A stretch of 64,000 bases of DNA from Pseudomonas sp. (GCF_002796985.1 NZ_PEKX01000018.1:1-64000), one strand, 5' to 3'; shown: positions 7,507-16,563, numbered from the stretch's first letter. Notes: generated by a model from the letters alone, not told the origin. Translations and numbers: made by a program.

Positions 7507-7581
7507 TGGCAGGGGCGGCTGGATTCGAACCAACGCATGGCAGGATCAAAACCTGCTGCCTTACCGCTTGGCGACGCCCCT
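7507..7581 (-). tRNA. tRNA-Gln (anticodon TTG), copy 1
   Basis: A 75-base cloverleaf with encoded CCA. The acceptor stem AGGGGCG pairs with CGCCCCT. The anticodon arm GCAGGTTTTGATCCTGC gives anticodon TTG. It is identical over its whole length to the copy at 7644-7718 and lies 52 bp upstream of the prs start, so it probably shares a transcript with the second copy and perhaps with prs. Confidence 0.95.
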
Positions 7582-7643
7582 GTAGCTTACAACTTGCGGA
7601 GCAATGTGTTCGTTGATGCTGTACGTGAAACCCTGTGGGTTAA

Positions 7644-7718
7644 TGGCAGGGGCGGCTGGATTCGAACCAACGCATGGCAGGATCAAAACCTGCTGCCTTA
7701 CCGCTTGGCGACGCCCCT
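7644..7718 (-). tRNA. tRNA-Gln (anticodon TTG), copy 2
   Basis: Identical in all 75 bases to the copy at 7507-7581, including CCA, and separated from it by a 62-bp non-repeated spacer. It lies 31 bp past the ispE stop codon in the same direction. The tandem pair is a simple gene duplication that would raise tRNA-Gln dosage. Confidence 0.95.
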
Positions 7719-7749
7719 GTATCGTACAACCGATTACATTGCTTTCTTC

Positions 7750-8598
7750 TCAGTCCAGGCTTTGCAGCTTGCGGTGCAACATCGAGATGTTACGGCCTTG
7801 GGCAACAAAACTTGGCAGAGTAGCCGGAAGTTGGCGGCGAACTTTATCAGCATCGCCCTTGTTTGGGAAGCTCCCAAACACACAAGCTCCGGTGCCGGTC
7901 AATCTCGCTTGGGTAAATTTACCTAGCTGGATCAGTGCGTTACGTACATCTGGGTAACGCTTCTCGACGACCGGCTGGCAGTCGTTATGACCGTCCACCC
8001 CGAGAAGGCTGCGAACTTTAATGGGCGGAGTATCCCGTGTCAACTCGGGATCGGAGAAAACTTCTGCTGTGGAGACAAAGACTTGCGGCGCCACGACGAG
8101 GAACCAGGGTTCGTCGAGCTCCACTGGTGTGAGCTGCTCGCCGACGCCTTCGGCAAATGCCGCGCGGCCGCGCACGAACACCGGGACGTCGGCGCCCAGT
8201 GTCAGGCCGAGGCTGGCGAGGCGATCTTCGTCCCAGTCGAGTTTCCACAGCTGATTGAGTGCGAGCAGGGTGGTGGCGGCATCGGAACTGCCGCCGCCGA
8301 TGCCGCCGCCCATGGGCAGGCGCTTGTCCAGCCAGATGTCGGCGCCCAGCGCGCAGCCTGATTGTTCCTGTAGTCGGCGCGCGGCTTTGACGATCAGGTT
8401 GCTGTCGTGGGGAACGCCTTCGATCTCGGTGTTCAGGCGGATTTCACCGTCCTCGCGCAGGGCGAACTGCAGTTCGTCGCCGTGGTCGAGGAACTGGAAC
8501 AGGGTCTGCAACTCGTGATAGCCGTCGGCGCGGCGGCCAGTGATGTGCAGGAACAGGTTGAGCTTGGCCGGTGCCGGCAGGGTCAGGCGATCCTGCAT
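7750..8598 (-). CDS. ispE: 4-(cytidine 5'-diphospho)-2-C-methyl-D-erythritol kinase
   Basis: A 282-residue GHMP-family kinase of the MEP isoprenoid pathway, phosphorylating CDP-methylerythritol at the 2-hydroxyl. The N-terminal LPAPAKLNLFLHITGRR holds the conserved Lys, and PMGGGIGGGSSDAATTL is the ATP-binding glycine loop. The C-terminal LTGTGACVF motif is also present. It follows lolB with a 1-bp gap and precedes the two tRNA-Gln genes; this lolB-ispE-tRNA-prs order is conserved in pseudomonads. Length and motifs are complete. Confidence 0.96.
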   Translation of the reverse strand: MQDRLTLPAPAKLNLFLHITGRRADGYHELQTLFQFLDHGDELQFALREDGEIRLNTEIEGVPHDSNLIVKAARRLQEQSGCALGADIWLDKRLPMGGGIGGGSSDAATTLLALNQLWKLDWDEDRLASLGLTLGADVPVFVRGRAAFAEGVGEQLTPVELDEPWFLVVAPQVFVSTAEVFSDPELTRDTPPIKVRSLLGVDGHNDCQPVVEKRYPDVRNALIQLGKFTQARLTGTGACVFGSFPNKGDADKVRRQLPATLPSFVAQGRNISMLHRKLQSLD

Positions 8599-8599
8599 G

Positions 8600-9244
8600 T
8601 CACTGCTGGTCCGCTTTGTTCGGCTGGCCGATGCCCAATTGACGCGGCTGCCAGGTTTTCACCACCAGGGTGACGTCGAGGTCCTGGCCATGCAGCTTCA
8701 AGCGCTCGGGAAGCCAGTAGCCATCCTGCTCGCTGTAGCGGGTGTATTCCACGTCCCAGCCGTCCTGCTGGAGCTTGGCCAGGCGGCTGTCGGCGTCCAG
8801 AGTCAGGCGGCTCTTGCTGTCCGGTGCGGGCAGGCCGCGGATCCACCAGAGCAGGTGGGAAACCGGCAGGCGCCAGCCCATCTGTTGTTCCAGCAGTTCT
8901 TCGGGGGAGGCGGCCTGGTAGCGGCCCTGGCCGGCGACTTCGAGGGTCACTGCGCCTTCACGTCCGGTCAGGCGCGCAGCACCGCGGCCCAGCGGGCCGG
9001 ACAGGCGAATGTCGTAGTAGTCCTGGCGCTGTAGCCAGAACAGGGTGCCGCTGCCAGAGTCCTTGGGTGCGCGGATGCCGACCTTGCCGTCAATCTGCCA
9101 GCCGTCGAGGGTGGCGATGTGCGCCTTGTGGGTGTTCCAGGCGGTGGCATTGCCCTGGCCTTCCAGGGCTTCGTGGGTGCCGAAGCTGGAGCAGCCGGCG
9201 AGCAGGGCAAGCGCGGCGGCGCCGATCAGGTGACGTAAACGCAT
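8600..9244 (-). CDS. lolB: Outer-membrane lipoprotein receptor LolB
   Basis: A 214-residue lipoprotein with signal sequence LIGAAALALLAGCSSF; the lipobox cysteine is residue 19. LolB accepts lipoproteins from the periplasmic carrier LolA and inserts them in the outer membrane. The body has the tryptophan-rich beta pattern of the family (HIATLDGWQIDGKVGIR, LFWLQRQDYYDIRLSGPLG). It lies 3 bp from the upstream TPR-lipoprotein gene and 1 bp from ispE, so the three genes are clearly one operon. Length is normal for LolB. Confidence 0.94.
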   Translation of the reverse strand: MRLRHLIGAAALALLAGCSSFGTHEALEGQGNATAWNTHKAHIATLDGWQIDGKVGIRAPKDSGSGTLFWLQRQDYYDIRLSGPLGRGAARLTGREGAVTLEVAGQGRYQAASPEELLEQQMGWRLPVSHLLWWIRGLPAPDSKSRLTLDADSRLAKLQQDGWDVEYTRYSEQDGYWLPERLKLHGQDLDVTLVVKTWQPRQLGIGQPNKADQQ

Positions 9245-9247
9245 GAA

Positions 9248-10972
9248 TCAGAGGGTTCCGGAGCCGGTCAGGCGCAGCATGGTGTCGCGCAGGACGGCGC
9301 TGTCGGGCTGGCTTTGCAGTGCGGTGGCCCAGACTTTACGGGCCTCGCTCTGCTTGCCCTGGGCCCAGAGCACTTCGCCCAGGTGTGCGGCCACTTCGTG
9401 GTCGGGGAAGCGTTCCAGCGCCTTGCGCAGGTAGGTTTCCGCTTCGCTGAGGTTGCCCAGGCGGTAATTCACCCAGCCCAGGCTGTCGAGGATTGCAGGG
9501 TCGTCCGGGTTCAGCGAGTGGGCCTTCTGGATCAGGTCGCGAGCTTCGCTGTAGCGGGTGGTGCGGTCGGCCAGGGTGTAGCCCAGCGCGTTGAGCGCCA
9601 TGGCGTTGTCCGGCTCGCGCTGGATGATCAGCCGCAGGTCCTGCTCCATCTGCGCCAGGTCGTTGCGCTTCTCGGCGAGCATGGAGCGGGTGTAGAGCAG
9701 ATTGAGGTCGTCCGGGAACTGCTTGAGGCCTTGCTGGATGACGCTCCAGGCGCGGTCCACCTGGTCGCGGTTGGACAGGCCTTCGGCTTCGATCAGGTAC
9801 AGCTGGATGGCGTAGTCCGGCTGGCGGTCGCGGGTTTCGGCGAGGCGGCGCGAGGCTTCGTCGAAGCGCTTCTGGTCCAGCAGGATTTCGGTCGAACGCA
9901 GTTGGGCGGGGAGGAAGTCGTTGCCCGGGCCGACCAGAGCGTATTCCTTGAGCGCGGTTTCCGGGTCCTTCTGCTCCTCGGTCAGGCGGCCCAGGTTGAA
10001 GTGGGCGGAGTCGACGTGGCTGTCGCGCTCGACCAGTTCCTGCAGGTAGACCTTGGCCTCGTCCCAGGCCTGGGCTTCGAGGCAGACCAGCGCCAGGGAG
10101 AAGCGCAGGTCGTCGTCGTCGGGGAATTGCTCGACCAGCGCGGAGAACTCGGCCTTGGCGTCGTCCAGGCGGTTCTGTTCCACCAGCAGGCGGGCGTAGG
10201 CGAGGTGGACGCGCTTGTCGTCCGGATGTTCCTTGATGCCGGCCTTGAGCAGCGGCAGCGCTTCGTCGCTGCGCTTCATGCTCTGCAGCAGGCGGGCGCG
10301 CAGCAGCAGCGGGGCAACGTCATGCTTGCTGGCGGAGTTGTCCTCCAGCAGGTGCAGGGCTTCCTGCGGGCGGCCGTCCTGTTGCAGCAGCAGCGCCTTG
10401 CCGAACAGCAACTGGCCGTTGTCGGGGTACTTCTTCAGCAAGCGGTCGAAGCTTTGCAGCAGGCCGGTGCGGGTATCCGGATCGGTCTCGGCGGCGGACA
10501 GCGCGAGGAAGTCGAAGTGGGTGTCACCCTGGCCGTTGAGGACTTTCTCCATGTACACCATGGATTCGTCGTACTGACCGGTGCGCGCCAGCTGGATGGC
10601 AGCGGCGCGCTGGGCATCGAGGTTGTCCGGCGCGGCCTTGGCCCAGATCAGTGAGGTGTCCAGGGCTTCCTGGTCGGCGCCCAGGTACTCGGCGATGCGG
10701 AAGGCGCGTTCGGCAACGCCGGGGTCGCGGGTTTCGCGGGCCTGTTCCACATAGTTGGCGAGGGCGATGTCGAAGCGGTTGCGCTGGCCGGCGAGTTCGG
10801 CGGTGAGCAGCGAGAACATCGTGTCTTCGCTGAACGAGCCGTACTTCTGGTCCTTCTGCGCAGCAGCGGCCTTGTCCTTCTGGGCGGAAGCACTGTCGGT
10901 GTTTTTCTGGGTAAGAGACTGGCAGCCGCCGAGCAGCAGCAGAGCAGTCAGCAGCGCAAGAGACTTGTTCAT
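9248..10972 (-). CDS. TPR-repeat outer-membrane lipoprotein
   Basis: A 574-residue lipoprotein. The signal sequence MNKSLALLTALLLLGGCQS has a clear lipobox with Cys17. After a polar Lys/Ala/Gln linker the rest is a series of tetratricopeptide repeats (for example FNLGRLTEEQKDPETALKEYA, LNALGYTLADRTTRYSEARD and ILDSLGWVNYRLGNLSEAETYLRKAL). TPR arrays mediate protein contacts; the partner is unknown. The start at 10972 is chosen for the lipobox even though no Shine-Dalgarno sequence is visible. It heads the operon with lolB and ispE and diverges from hemA. Confidence 0.88.
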   Translation of the reverse strand: MNKSLALLTALLLLGGCQSLTQKNTDSASAQKDKAAAAQKDQKYGSFSEDTMFSLLTAELAGQRNRFDIALANYVEQARETRDPGVAERAFRIAEYLGADQEALDTSLIWAKAAPDNLDAQRAAAIQLARTGQYDESMVYMEKVLNGQGDTHFDFLALSAAETDPDTRTGLLQSFDRLLKKYPDNGQLLFGKALLLQQDGRPQEALHLLEDNSASKHDVAPLLLRARLLQSMKRSDEALPLLKAGIKEHPDDKRVHLAYARLLVEQNRLDDAKAEFSALVEQFPDDDDLRFSLALVCLEAQAWDEAKVYLQELVERDSHVDSAHFNLGRLTEEQKDPETALKEYALVGPGNDFLPAQLRSTEILLDQKRFDEASRRLAETRDRQPDYAIQLYLIEAEGLSNRDQVDRAWSVIQQGLKQFPDDLNLLYTRSMLAEKRNDLAQMEQDLRLIIQREPDNAMALNALGYTLADRTTRYSEARDLIQKAHSLNPDDPAILDSLGWVNYRLGNLSEAETYLRKALERFPDHEVAAHLGEVLWAQGKQSEARKVWATALQSQPDSAVLRDTMLRLTGSGTL

Positions 10973-11159
10973 AGAGGAAGGACGAGGGCCTGACCTGCGA
11001 AATGGGACCATCATGACATAAGGAAAGTGCCAATCCCATGGGCAAGCACCGCTTGCGGGCCTGTATACGATTTGCAGTGTGCGATCCGTCGCGGGTGGTT
11101 GTCCTTCACCAGCCTAAGTAGGACAATTGCGGGCTTTCCGATCAGCTCAGCGACTCTGC

Positions 11160-12428
11160 ATGGCCTTCATTGCCCTCGGCATCAACCACAAGACCGCGTC
11201 CATCGCCGTGCGCGAGCGCGTGGCCTTTACTCCCGAGCAGATGGTCGAGGCCCTGCAGCTGCTGTGCAGGCTGACTTCCAGCCGCGAAGCCGCGATCCTC
11301 TCCACCTGCAACCGCAGCGAACTTTACCTGGAGATCGAGCATCCGGACGCCGGTGACGTGCTGGCCTGGCTGGCCGATTACCACAATCTGAACATCGACG
11401 ACTTGCGTGCCTGCGCCTACGTGCACCAGGACGACGACGCGGTGCGCCATATGATGCGCGTCGCCGCGGGGCTCGACTCCATGGTGTTGGGCGAGCCGCA
11501 GATTCTCGGCCAGATGAAGTCCGCCTACGCCGTCGCCCGCGAGGCCGGCACCGTCGGGCCGATGCTCGGCCGACTGTTCCAGGCCACGTTCAGCACCGCG
11601 AAGACCGTACGCACCGATACCGCCATTGGCGAGAACCCGGTGTCCGTGGCGTTCGCCGCGGTGAGCCTGGCCCGGCAGATTTTCAGTGACCTGAGCCGCA
11701 GCCAGGCGCTGTTGGTCGGCGCCGGCGAGACGATCACCCTGGTCGCTCGCCACCTGCATGAGCAGGGCGTGAAGCGCATCGTGGTCGCCAACCGCACCCT
11801 GGAGCGCGCCAGCCTGCTGGCCGAGCAGTTCGGCGCCCGCGCCATCCTGCTGGCGGACATGCCGGACGAACTGGTCAACAGCGACATCGTCATCAGCTCC
11901 ACCGCCAGCCAGCTGCCGATCCTCGGCAAGGGCGCGGTGGAGCGGGCGTTGAAGCAGCGCCGGCACAAGCCGATGTTCATGGTCGACATCGCCGTGCCGC
12001 GCGACATCGAGCCGGAAGTCGGCGAACTGGAAGATGTTTACCTCTATAGCGTCGACGACCTCCACGAAGTGGTCGCCGAGAATCTCAAGAGCCGCCAGGG
12101 CGCCGCCCAGGCCGCCGAGGAGCTGGTCGGCGATGGCGTGCACGAGTTCATGCTGCGCCTGCGCGAGCTGGCGGCTGTCGACGTGCTGCGCGCCTACCGC
12201 CAGCAGGCCGAGCGCCTGCGCGACGAGGAAACCCAGAAGGCCCAGCGCCTGCTGGCCAACGGCGCCGATCCGATGGAAGTCATCGCCCAGCTCAGCCGCG
12301 GCCTGACCAACAAATTGCTGCACGCCCCCAGCGTACAGATGAAGAAACTCTCCGCCGAGGGCCGCATCGATGCGCTGGCCGTCGCGCAGGAACTGTTCGC
12401 CCTCGAGGAGGGCACTGACAAGCGATGA
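11160..12428 (+). CDS. hemA: Glutamyl-tRNA reductase
   Basis: A 422-residue enzyme that reduces glutamyl-tRNA(Glu) to glutamate-1-semialdehyde, the first committed step of tetrapyrrole synthesis in the C5 pathway. The N-terminal MAFIALGINHKTASIAVRE and ILSTCNRSELY (catalytic Cys), the NADPH-binding LLVGAGETITLVARHL, and a C-terminal dimerisation helix are all present. The start at 11160 is set by the conserved N-terminus. It diverges from the TPR-lipoprotein gene across a 187-bp promoter gap, and its stop overlaps the prfA start (ATGA). Confidence 0.96.
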   Translation: MAFIALGINHKTASIAVRERVAFTPEQMVEALQLLCRLTSSREAAILSTCNRSELYLEIEHPDAGDVLAWLADYHNLNIDDLRACAYVHQDDDAVRHMMRVAAGLDSMVLGEPQILGQMKSAYAVAREAGTVGPMLGRLFQATFSTAKTVRTDTAIGENPVSVAFAAVSLARQIFSDLSRSQALLVGAGETITLVARHLHEQGVKRIVVANRTLERASLLAEQFGARAILLADMPDELVNSDIVISSTASQLPILGKGAVERALKQRRHKPMFMVDIAVPRDIEPEVGELEDVYLYSVDDLHEVVAENLKSRQGAAQAAEELVGDGVHEFMLRLRELAAVDVLRAYRQQAERLRDEETQKAQRLLANGADPMEVIAQLSRGLTNKLLHAPSVQMKKLSAEGRIDALAVAQELFALEEGTDKR

Positions 12429-13507
12429 AAGCTTCCCTCCTGAAAAAGCTGGATATCCTCAGCGACCGTTATGAAGAGCTCACTGCTCTGCTGGGCGACG
12501 CCGAAGTGATCAGCGACCAGACCAGGTTCCGCGCCTACTCTCGTGAATACGCGGAAGTGGAGCCGGTCATCCTTGCCTTCCGCGAATTCCGCAAAGTGCA
12601 GTCCGACCTGGAGGGCGCCCAGGCGCTGCTCAAGGACAACGACCCGGACCTGCGCGAGATGGCCGAGGAAGAGGTGGCTGAGGCCAAGACCGCGCTGGTC
12701 GGCCTGGAGGATCGCCTGCAGCGCATGCTGCTACCCAAGGACCCCAACGACGGTCGCAACGTCTTCCTGGAAATCCGCGCCGGCACCGGCGGCGACGAAG
12801 CTGCGATCTTCTCCGGCGACCTGTTCCGCATGTACTCGCGCTACGCCGAGAAGCAGGGCTGGCGTGTGGAAATCATGTCGGAGAACGAGGGTGAGCACGG
12901 CGGATATAAAGAGGTGATCGCCCGCGTCGAGGGCGAGAGCGTCTACGCCAAGCTCAAGTTCGAGTCCGGCGCCCACCGTGTGCAGCGCGTGCCGGCCACC
13001 GAGTCCCAGGGCCGCATCCACACCTCGGCCTGCACCGTGGCGGTACTGCCCGAGCCGGACGAGCAGGCGGCCATCGAGATCAACCCAGCGGATCTGCGCG
13101 TGGACACCTACCGCTCCTCCGGCGCCGGTGGTCAGCACGTGAACAAGACCGATTCGGCGGTGCGCATCACCCACATTCCGTCGGGCATCGTCGTCGAGTG
13201 CCAGGAAGAGCGCTCGCAGCACAAGAACCGCGCCAAGGCCATGGCCTGGCTGGCGGCCAAGCTCAACGACCAACAGCAGGCCGCCGCCCAGCATGCGATC
13301 GCCAGCACGCGCAAGCTGCTGGTCGGCTCGGGCGACCGCTCCGAGCGTATCCGCACCTACAATTTCCCCCAGGGCCGGGTGACCGACCACCGCATCAACC
13401 TCACCCTGTACTCCCTGGGCGAGGTGATGGAGGGCGCAGTGGAGCAGGTCATCGAACCGCTGCTGCAAGAGTTCCAGGCCGACCAGCTGGCCGCACTGGG
13501 TGATTGA
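12425..13507 (+). CDS. prfA: Peptide chain release factor 1
   Basis: A 360-residue class I release factor reading UAA and UAG. The codon-recognition P-A-T motif lies in RVPATESQGRIHTSA, and the catalytic GGQ (Gly235-Gly236-Gln237) in GAGGQHVNKTDSAVR. It overlaps hemA by 4 bp and precedes prmC, whose product methylates the GGQ glutamine, so enzyme and substrate are encoded side by side. All domains and the length are standard. Confidence 0.97.
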   Translation: MKASLLKKLDILSDRYEELTALLGDAEVISDQTRFRAYSREYAEVEPVILAFREFRKVQSDLEGAQALLKDNDPDLREMAEEEVAEAKTALVGLEDRLQRMLLPKDPNDGRNVFLEIRAGTGGDEAAIFSGDLFRMYSRYAEKQGWRVEIMSENEGEHGGYKEVIARVEGESVYAKLKFESGAHRVQRVPATESQGRIHTSACTVAVLPEPDEQAAIEINPADLRVDTYRSSGAGGQHVNKTDSAVRITHIPSGIVVECQEERSQHKNRAKAMAWLAAKLNDQQQAAAQHAIASTRKLLVGSGDRSERIRTYNFPQGRVTDHRINLTLYSLGEVMEGAVEQVIEPLLQEFQADQLAALGD

Positions 13508-13553
13508 TCGTGCGGGTGATTGAAAGAGCGGGCGACTGAGAGAACGACAGACC

Positions 13554-14384
13554 ATGGCAACCATCATGACCCTGCTCAACGAAGCGCAACTGCCGGACTC
13601 GCCCAGCGCGCGCCTGGATGCCGAGTTGCTGCTCGCCGCCGCGTTGGGCAAGCCGCGCAGCTTCCTGCGCACCTGGCCCGAGCGCGTGGTCAGCCGCGAG
13701 GCCAACGATCTGTTCGACAGTTTCCTGGCCCGCCGGGTGGCCGGCGAGCCGGTGGCCTATATCCTGGGCCGCCAGGGCTTCTGGAGCCTGGACCTGGAAG
13801 TGGCATCGCACACCCTGATCCCGCGCCCGGATACCGAGCTGCTGGTGGAGACGGCGCTGGCGCTGCTGCCGGCCTCGCCCTCGCGCGTGCTCGACCTGGG
13901 CACCGGCACCGGCGCCATCGCCCTCGCGCTGGCGTGCGAACGCCTGAGCTGGCAGGTGCTGGGCGTCGACCGCATTCCCGAGGCTGTGGCACTGGCCGAA
14001 CGCAACCGCGAGCGTCTGCGCCTGGCCAACGTCGCCTTCCGCGCCAGCCACTGGTTCTCCGCGGTAGAGGGCGAGCGCTTCTTGCTGATCGTCAGCAATC
14101 CGCCCTACATCCCCAGCACCGACCCGCACCTCCAGCAGGGTGATGTGCGCTTTGAACCGTCGAGCGCGCTGGTCTCCGGGCCCGACGGGCTGGACGACAT
14201 CCGCCTGATCATCGAACAGGCGCCTAACCATCTGGAGAAGGGCGGCTGGCTGATGATCGAACATGGCTTCGATCAACCCGCCGCCGTGCGCGACCTGCTG
14301 CTGGGCCGTGGTTTCAGCGCGGTGGAAAGTCGCCGCGACCTGGGCGGCCATGAGCGCATCAGCCTGGGACAATGGACATGCTGA
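13554..14384 (+). CDS. prmC: Release factor glutamine methyltransferase
   Basis: A 276-residue SAM-dependent enzyme that N5-methylates the glutamine of the GGQ motif in RF1 and RF2. The SAM-binding loop VLDLGTGTGAIALALA and the substrate-glutamine-binding NPPYIPS motif are both present, after an N-terminal helical recognition domain. The gene was formerly called hemK. It lies 46 bp past prfA and overlaps moeB. The start ATG at 13554 (MATIMTLL) fits the family N-terminus. Confidence 0.96.
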   Translation: MATIMTLLNEAQLPDSPSARLDAELLLAAALGKPRSFLRTWPERVVSREANDLFDSFLARRVAGEPVAYILGRQGFWSLDLEVASHTLIPRPDTELLVETALALLPASPSRVLDLGTGTGAIALALACERLSWQVLGVDRIPEAVALAERNRERLRLANVAFRASHWFSAVEGERFLLIVSNPPYIPSTDPHLQQGDVRFEPSSALVSGPDGLDDIRLIIEQAPNHLEKGGWLMIEHGFDQPAAVRDLLLGRGFSAVESRRDLGGHERISLGQWTC

Positions 14385-15133
14385 CCGACAACGAACTGCT
14401 GCGTTACAGCCGGCAGATCCTCCTGCCGCAGATCGACGTCGACGGCCAGCTGCGTCTGAAGGACAGCCGCGTGCTGATCGTCGGCCTCGGCGGCCTGGGC
14501 GCCCCGGTGGCGCTGTACCTGGCCGCTGCCGGCGTCGGCGAGCTGCACCTGGCGGACTTCGACACGGTCGACCTGACCAACCTGCAACGGCAGATCATCC
14601 ACGGCACCGACAGCGTCGGCGTGGGCAAGGTGGACTCCGCCATCGCCCGCCTGACCGCGCTGAATCCGGACGTGAAGCTGGTCGCCCATCGCCAGGCGCT
14701 GGACGCCGATTCCCTCGACGCCACCGTGGCTGCGGTGGACCTGGTGCTGGACTGCTGCGACAACTTCGGCACCCGCGAAGCGGTGAACGCCGCCTGCGTC
14801 GCCGCGAAGAAACCGCTGGTGAGCGGCGCTGCCATACGCCTGGAAGGGCAGCTCTCGGTGTTCGACCCGCGCCGCGAGGAGAGCCCCTGCTACCACTGCC
14901 TCTATGGCCACGGCAGCGAAGCCGAACTGACCTGTAGCGAGGCCGGCGTGGTCGGCCCGCTGGTGGGGCTGGTGGGCAGCCTGCAGGCACTGGAAGCACT
15001 GAAGCTGCTGGCCGGTTTCGGCGATCCGCTGGTGGGCCGCCTGCTGCTGATCGACGCCCTCGGCACGCGCTTCCGCGAGCTGCGGGTCAAGCGCGATCCG
15101 CAGTGCGCCGTGTGCGGAGCCAAGCATGGCTGA
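14378..15133 (+). CDS. moeB: ThiF-family adenylyltransferase (MoeB/HesA-like)
   Basis: A 251-residue E1-like enzyme. The N-terminal LLRYSRQILLPQI, the nucleotide loop VLIVGLGGLGAPVALYLAAAGVG, and DLTNLQRQIIH are typical of MoeB/ThiF. Two CxxC pairs (CYHC and CAVC) bind the structural zinc. Such enzymes adenylate the C-terminus of MoaD or ThiS for sulfur transfer in molybdopterin or thiamine synthesis. Of two close ATGs I prefer 14378 over 14372, because GGGA then has normal spacing. It overlaps the prmC end and the murI start, so it is translated in the same operon. MoeB is the customary label; a ThiF role is possible. Confidence 0.9.
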   Translation: MLTDNELLRYSRQILLPQIDVDGQLRLKDSRVLIVGLGGLGAPVALYLAAAGVGELHLADFDTVDLTNLQRQIIHGTDSVGVGKVDSAIARLTALNPDVKLVAHRQALDADSLDATVAAVDLVLDCCDNFGTREAVNAACVAAKKPLVSGAAIRLEGQLSVFDPRREESPCYHCLYGHGSEAELTCSEAGVVGPLVGLVGSLQALEALKLLAGFGDPLVGRLLLIDALGTRFRELRVKRDPQCAVCGAKHG

Positions 15134-15920
15134 TGCCGCGCCGATCGGCGTGTTCGATTCCGGTGTGGGTGGCCTCAGCGTCCTCCACGAAATCCGGGCG
15201 CGGCTTCCCCATGAATCCCTGATCTACCTTGCCGACTGCGGCCATGTGCCCTACGGCGAGAAAACCCCCGAGTACATCCGTGCGCGTTGCCGCGCCATCG
15301 CCGAGTTCCTCCTGACCCGTGGCGCCAAGGCGCTGGTGCTGGCCTGCAACACGGCCACCGCCGCCGCCGCTGCCGACCTGCGCGAGCTTTATCCCCAGCT
15401 GCCCATCGTCGCCATGGAGCCAGCCGTGAAGCCGGCGGCGGAAGCGACGCGCAGCGGCGTGGTCGGTGTGCTCGCCACCACTGGCACGCTGAAGAGCGCG
15501 CGTTTCGCCGCCTTGCTGGATCGCTTCGCCAGCGATGTACGGGTCATCACCCAGCCTTGCCCGGGGCTGGTGGAGCGCATCGAACTGGGCGACCTGAACG
15601 GGCCGCAGACCCGTGAGCTGCTGAGAGGTTACGTGGCACCGCTGCTGGCCGAGGGATGCGACACGCTGATCCTGGGCTGTACCCATTACCCTTTCCTGCG
15701 CCCGCTGCTGCGTGAACTGGTGCCGGCGGACGTTTCGCTGATCGATACCGGTGCCGCCGTGGCCCGTCAGCTTGAGCGCCTGTTACAGGCGCGCGGGATG
15801 CTGGGCGAGGGGGCTGCAAAGAAAACTGAGCTCTGGACCAGTGGGGCAGTCGAAGGACTTGAGCGGGTTTTGCCGGTGCTCTGGGGCACTGAAGAGCCCG
15901 TCAGTTTCTTCCCTGGCTGA
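15126..15920 (+). CDS. murI: Glutamate racemase
   Basis: A 264-residue cofactor-independent racemase supplying D-glutamate for peptidoglycan. It contains FDSGVGGLSVL, the first catalytic cysteine in LACNTATAAAA, and the second in LGCTHYPFLRPLL. Both cysteines and the length are standard. It overlaps the end of moeB by 8 bp and closes the compact hemA-prfA-prmC-moeB-murI series. The downstream gap contains the pagL promoter region rather than an obvious terminator. Confidence 0.96.
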   Translation: MADAAPIGVFDSGVGGLSVLHEIRARLPHESLIYLADCGHVPYGEKTPEYIRARCRAIAEFLLTRGAKALVLACNTATAAAAADLRELYPQLPIVAMEPAVKPAAEATRSGVVGVLATTGTLKSARFAALLDRFASDVRVITQPCPGLVERIELGDLNGPQTRELLRGYVAPLLAEGCDTLILGCTHYPFLRPLLRELVPADVSLIDTGAAVARQLERLLQARGMLGEGAAKKTELWTSGAVEGLERVLPVLWGTEEPVSFFPG

Positions 15921-15944
15921 GAAAAATGGCTCTCTATTTTGCTC

Positions 15945-15976
15945 TGTCAGCAGATGCTGACAAATGGCCTTATAAT
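15945..15976 (+). promoter_or_regulatory. Palindrome and -10 element of the pagL promoter
   Basis: A perfect 18-bp palindrome, TGTCAGCA-GA-TGCTGACA (15945-15962), ends 8 bp before TATAAT (15971-15976), a consensus -10 box 54 bp upstream of the pagL start. No good -35 hexamer is visible; the palindrome covers that position. It has no T tract, so it is not a murI terminator. An operator or activator site is the natural reading; the bound factor is unknown. Confidence 0.55.
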
Positions 15977-16029
15977 CGCCAGCTATTCGCGGGGATTTTT
16001 CATTCAGCTTTCTAATAAAGGACGTTTCG

Positions 16030-16551
16030 ATGAAGAAACTGCTCTCGCTTGCCGCTGTGGCAGCTTTGACTCTGGGGCATCTTGTCTCCGCACAGGCCGC
16101 TGGCTTGACCGGCGCCGTCGGTTTCACCGGGCAGAACACCATGACCTACCGTCTGGGCCTGGGCTTCGACTGGGACAAGAGCTGGTGGGAAAGCTCCACC
16201 GGACGCCTGACCGGATACTGGGACGCGGGCTACACCTACTGGGAAGGTGGTGATGAAGCCAGCGGCCGCCACTCGCTGTCCTTCAGCCCGGTGTTCGTCT
16301 ACGAGTTCTCTGGCGAGACAGTCAAACCTTTCGTCGAGGCCGGCATCGGTGTTGCCCTGTTCAGCGGTTCTCGTGTCAGCGACCAGAACCTGGGTGGCGC
16401 CTTCAACTTCGAGGATCGCCTGGGCGTCGGCCTGCGCTTCGGTGAAGGCCAGGCGCTGGGTCTGCGCGCCATGCACTACTCCAACGCCGGCATCAGCCAG
16501 CCGAACGACGGTATCGAATCCTACAGCCTCTATTACACGCATCCGCTGTAA
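16030..16551 (+). CDS. pagL: Lipid A 3-O-deacylase PagL
   Basis: A 173-residue outer-membrane beta-barrel enzyme that removes the 3-position acyl chain from lipid A. A signal peptide ends at about ...SAQA-AG. The C-terminal strand carries the catalytic His and Ser in MHYSNAGIS, with the downstream Glu in GIESYSLYY. The terminal aromatic-alternating strand is a barrel sorting signal. The start at 16030 has AAAGGA just upstream. It stands alone after murI, with its own -10 box and palindrome, and ends at a strong terminator. The murI-pagL order matches P. aeruginosa. Confidence 0.94.
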   Translation: MKKLLSLAAVAALTLGHLVSAQAAGLTGAVGFTGQNTMTYRLGLGFDWDKSWWESSTGRLTGYWDAGYTYWEGGDEASGRHSLSFSPVFVYEFSGETVKPFVEAGIGVALFSGSRVSDQNLGGAFNFEDRLGVGLRFGEGQALGLRAMHYSNAGISQPNDGIESYSLYYTHPL

Positions 16552-16563
16552 CAGAGCGCTGAC

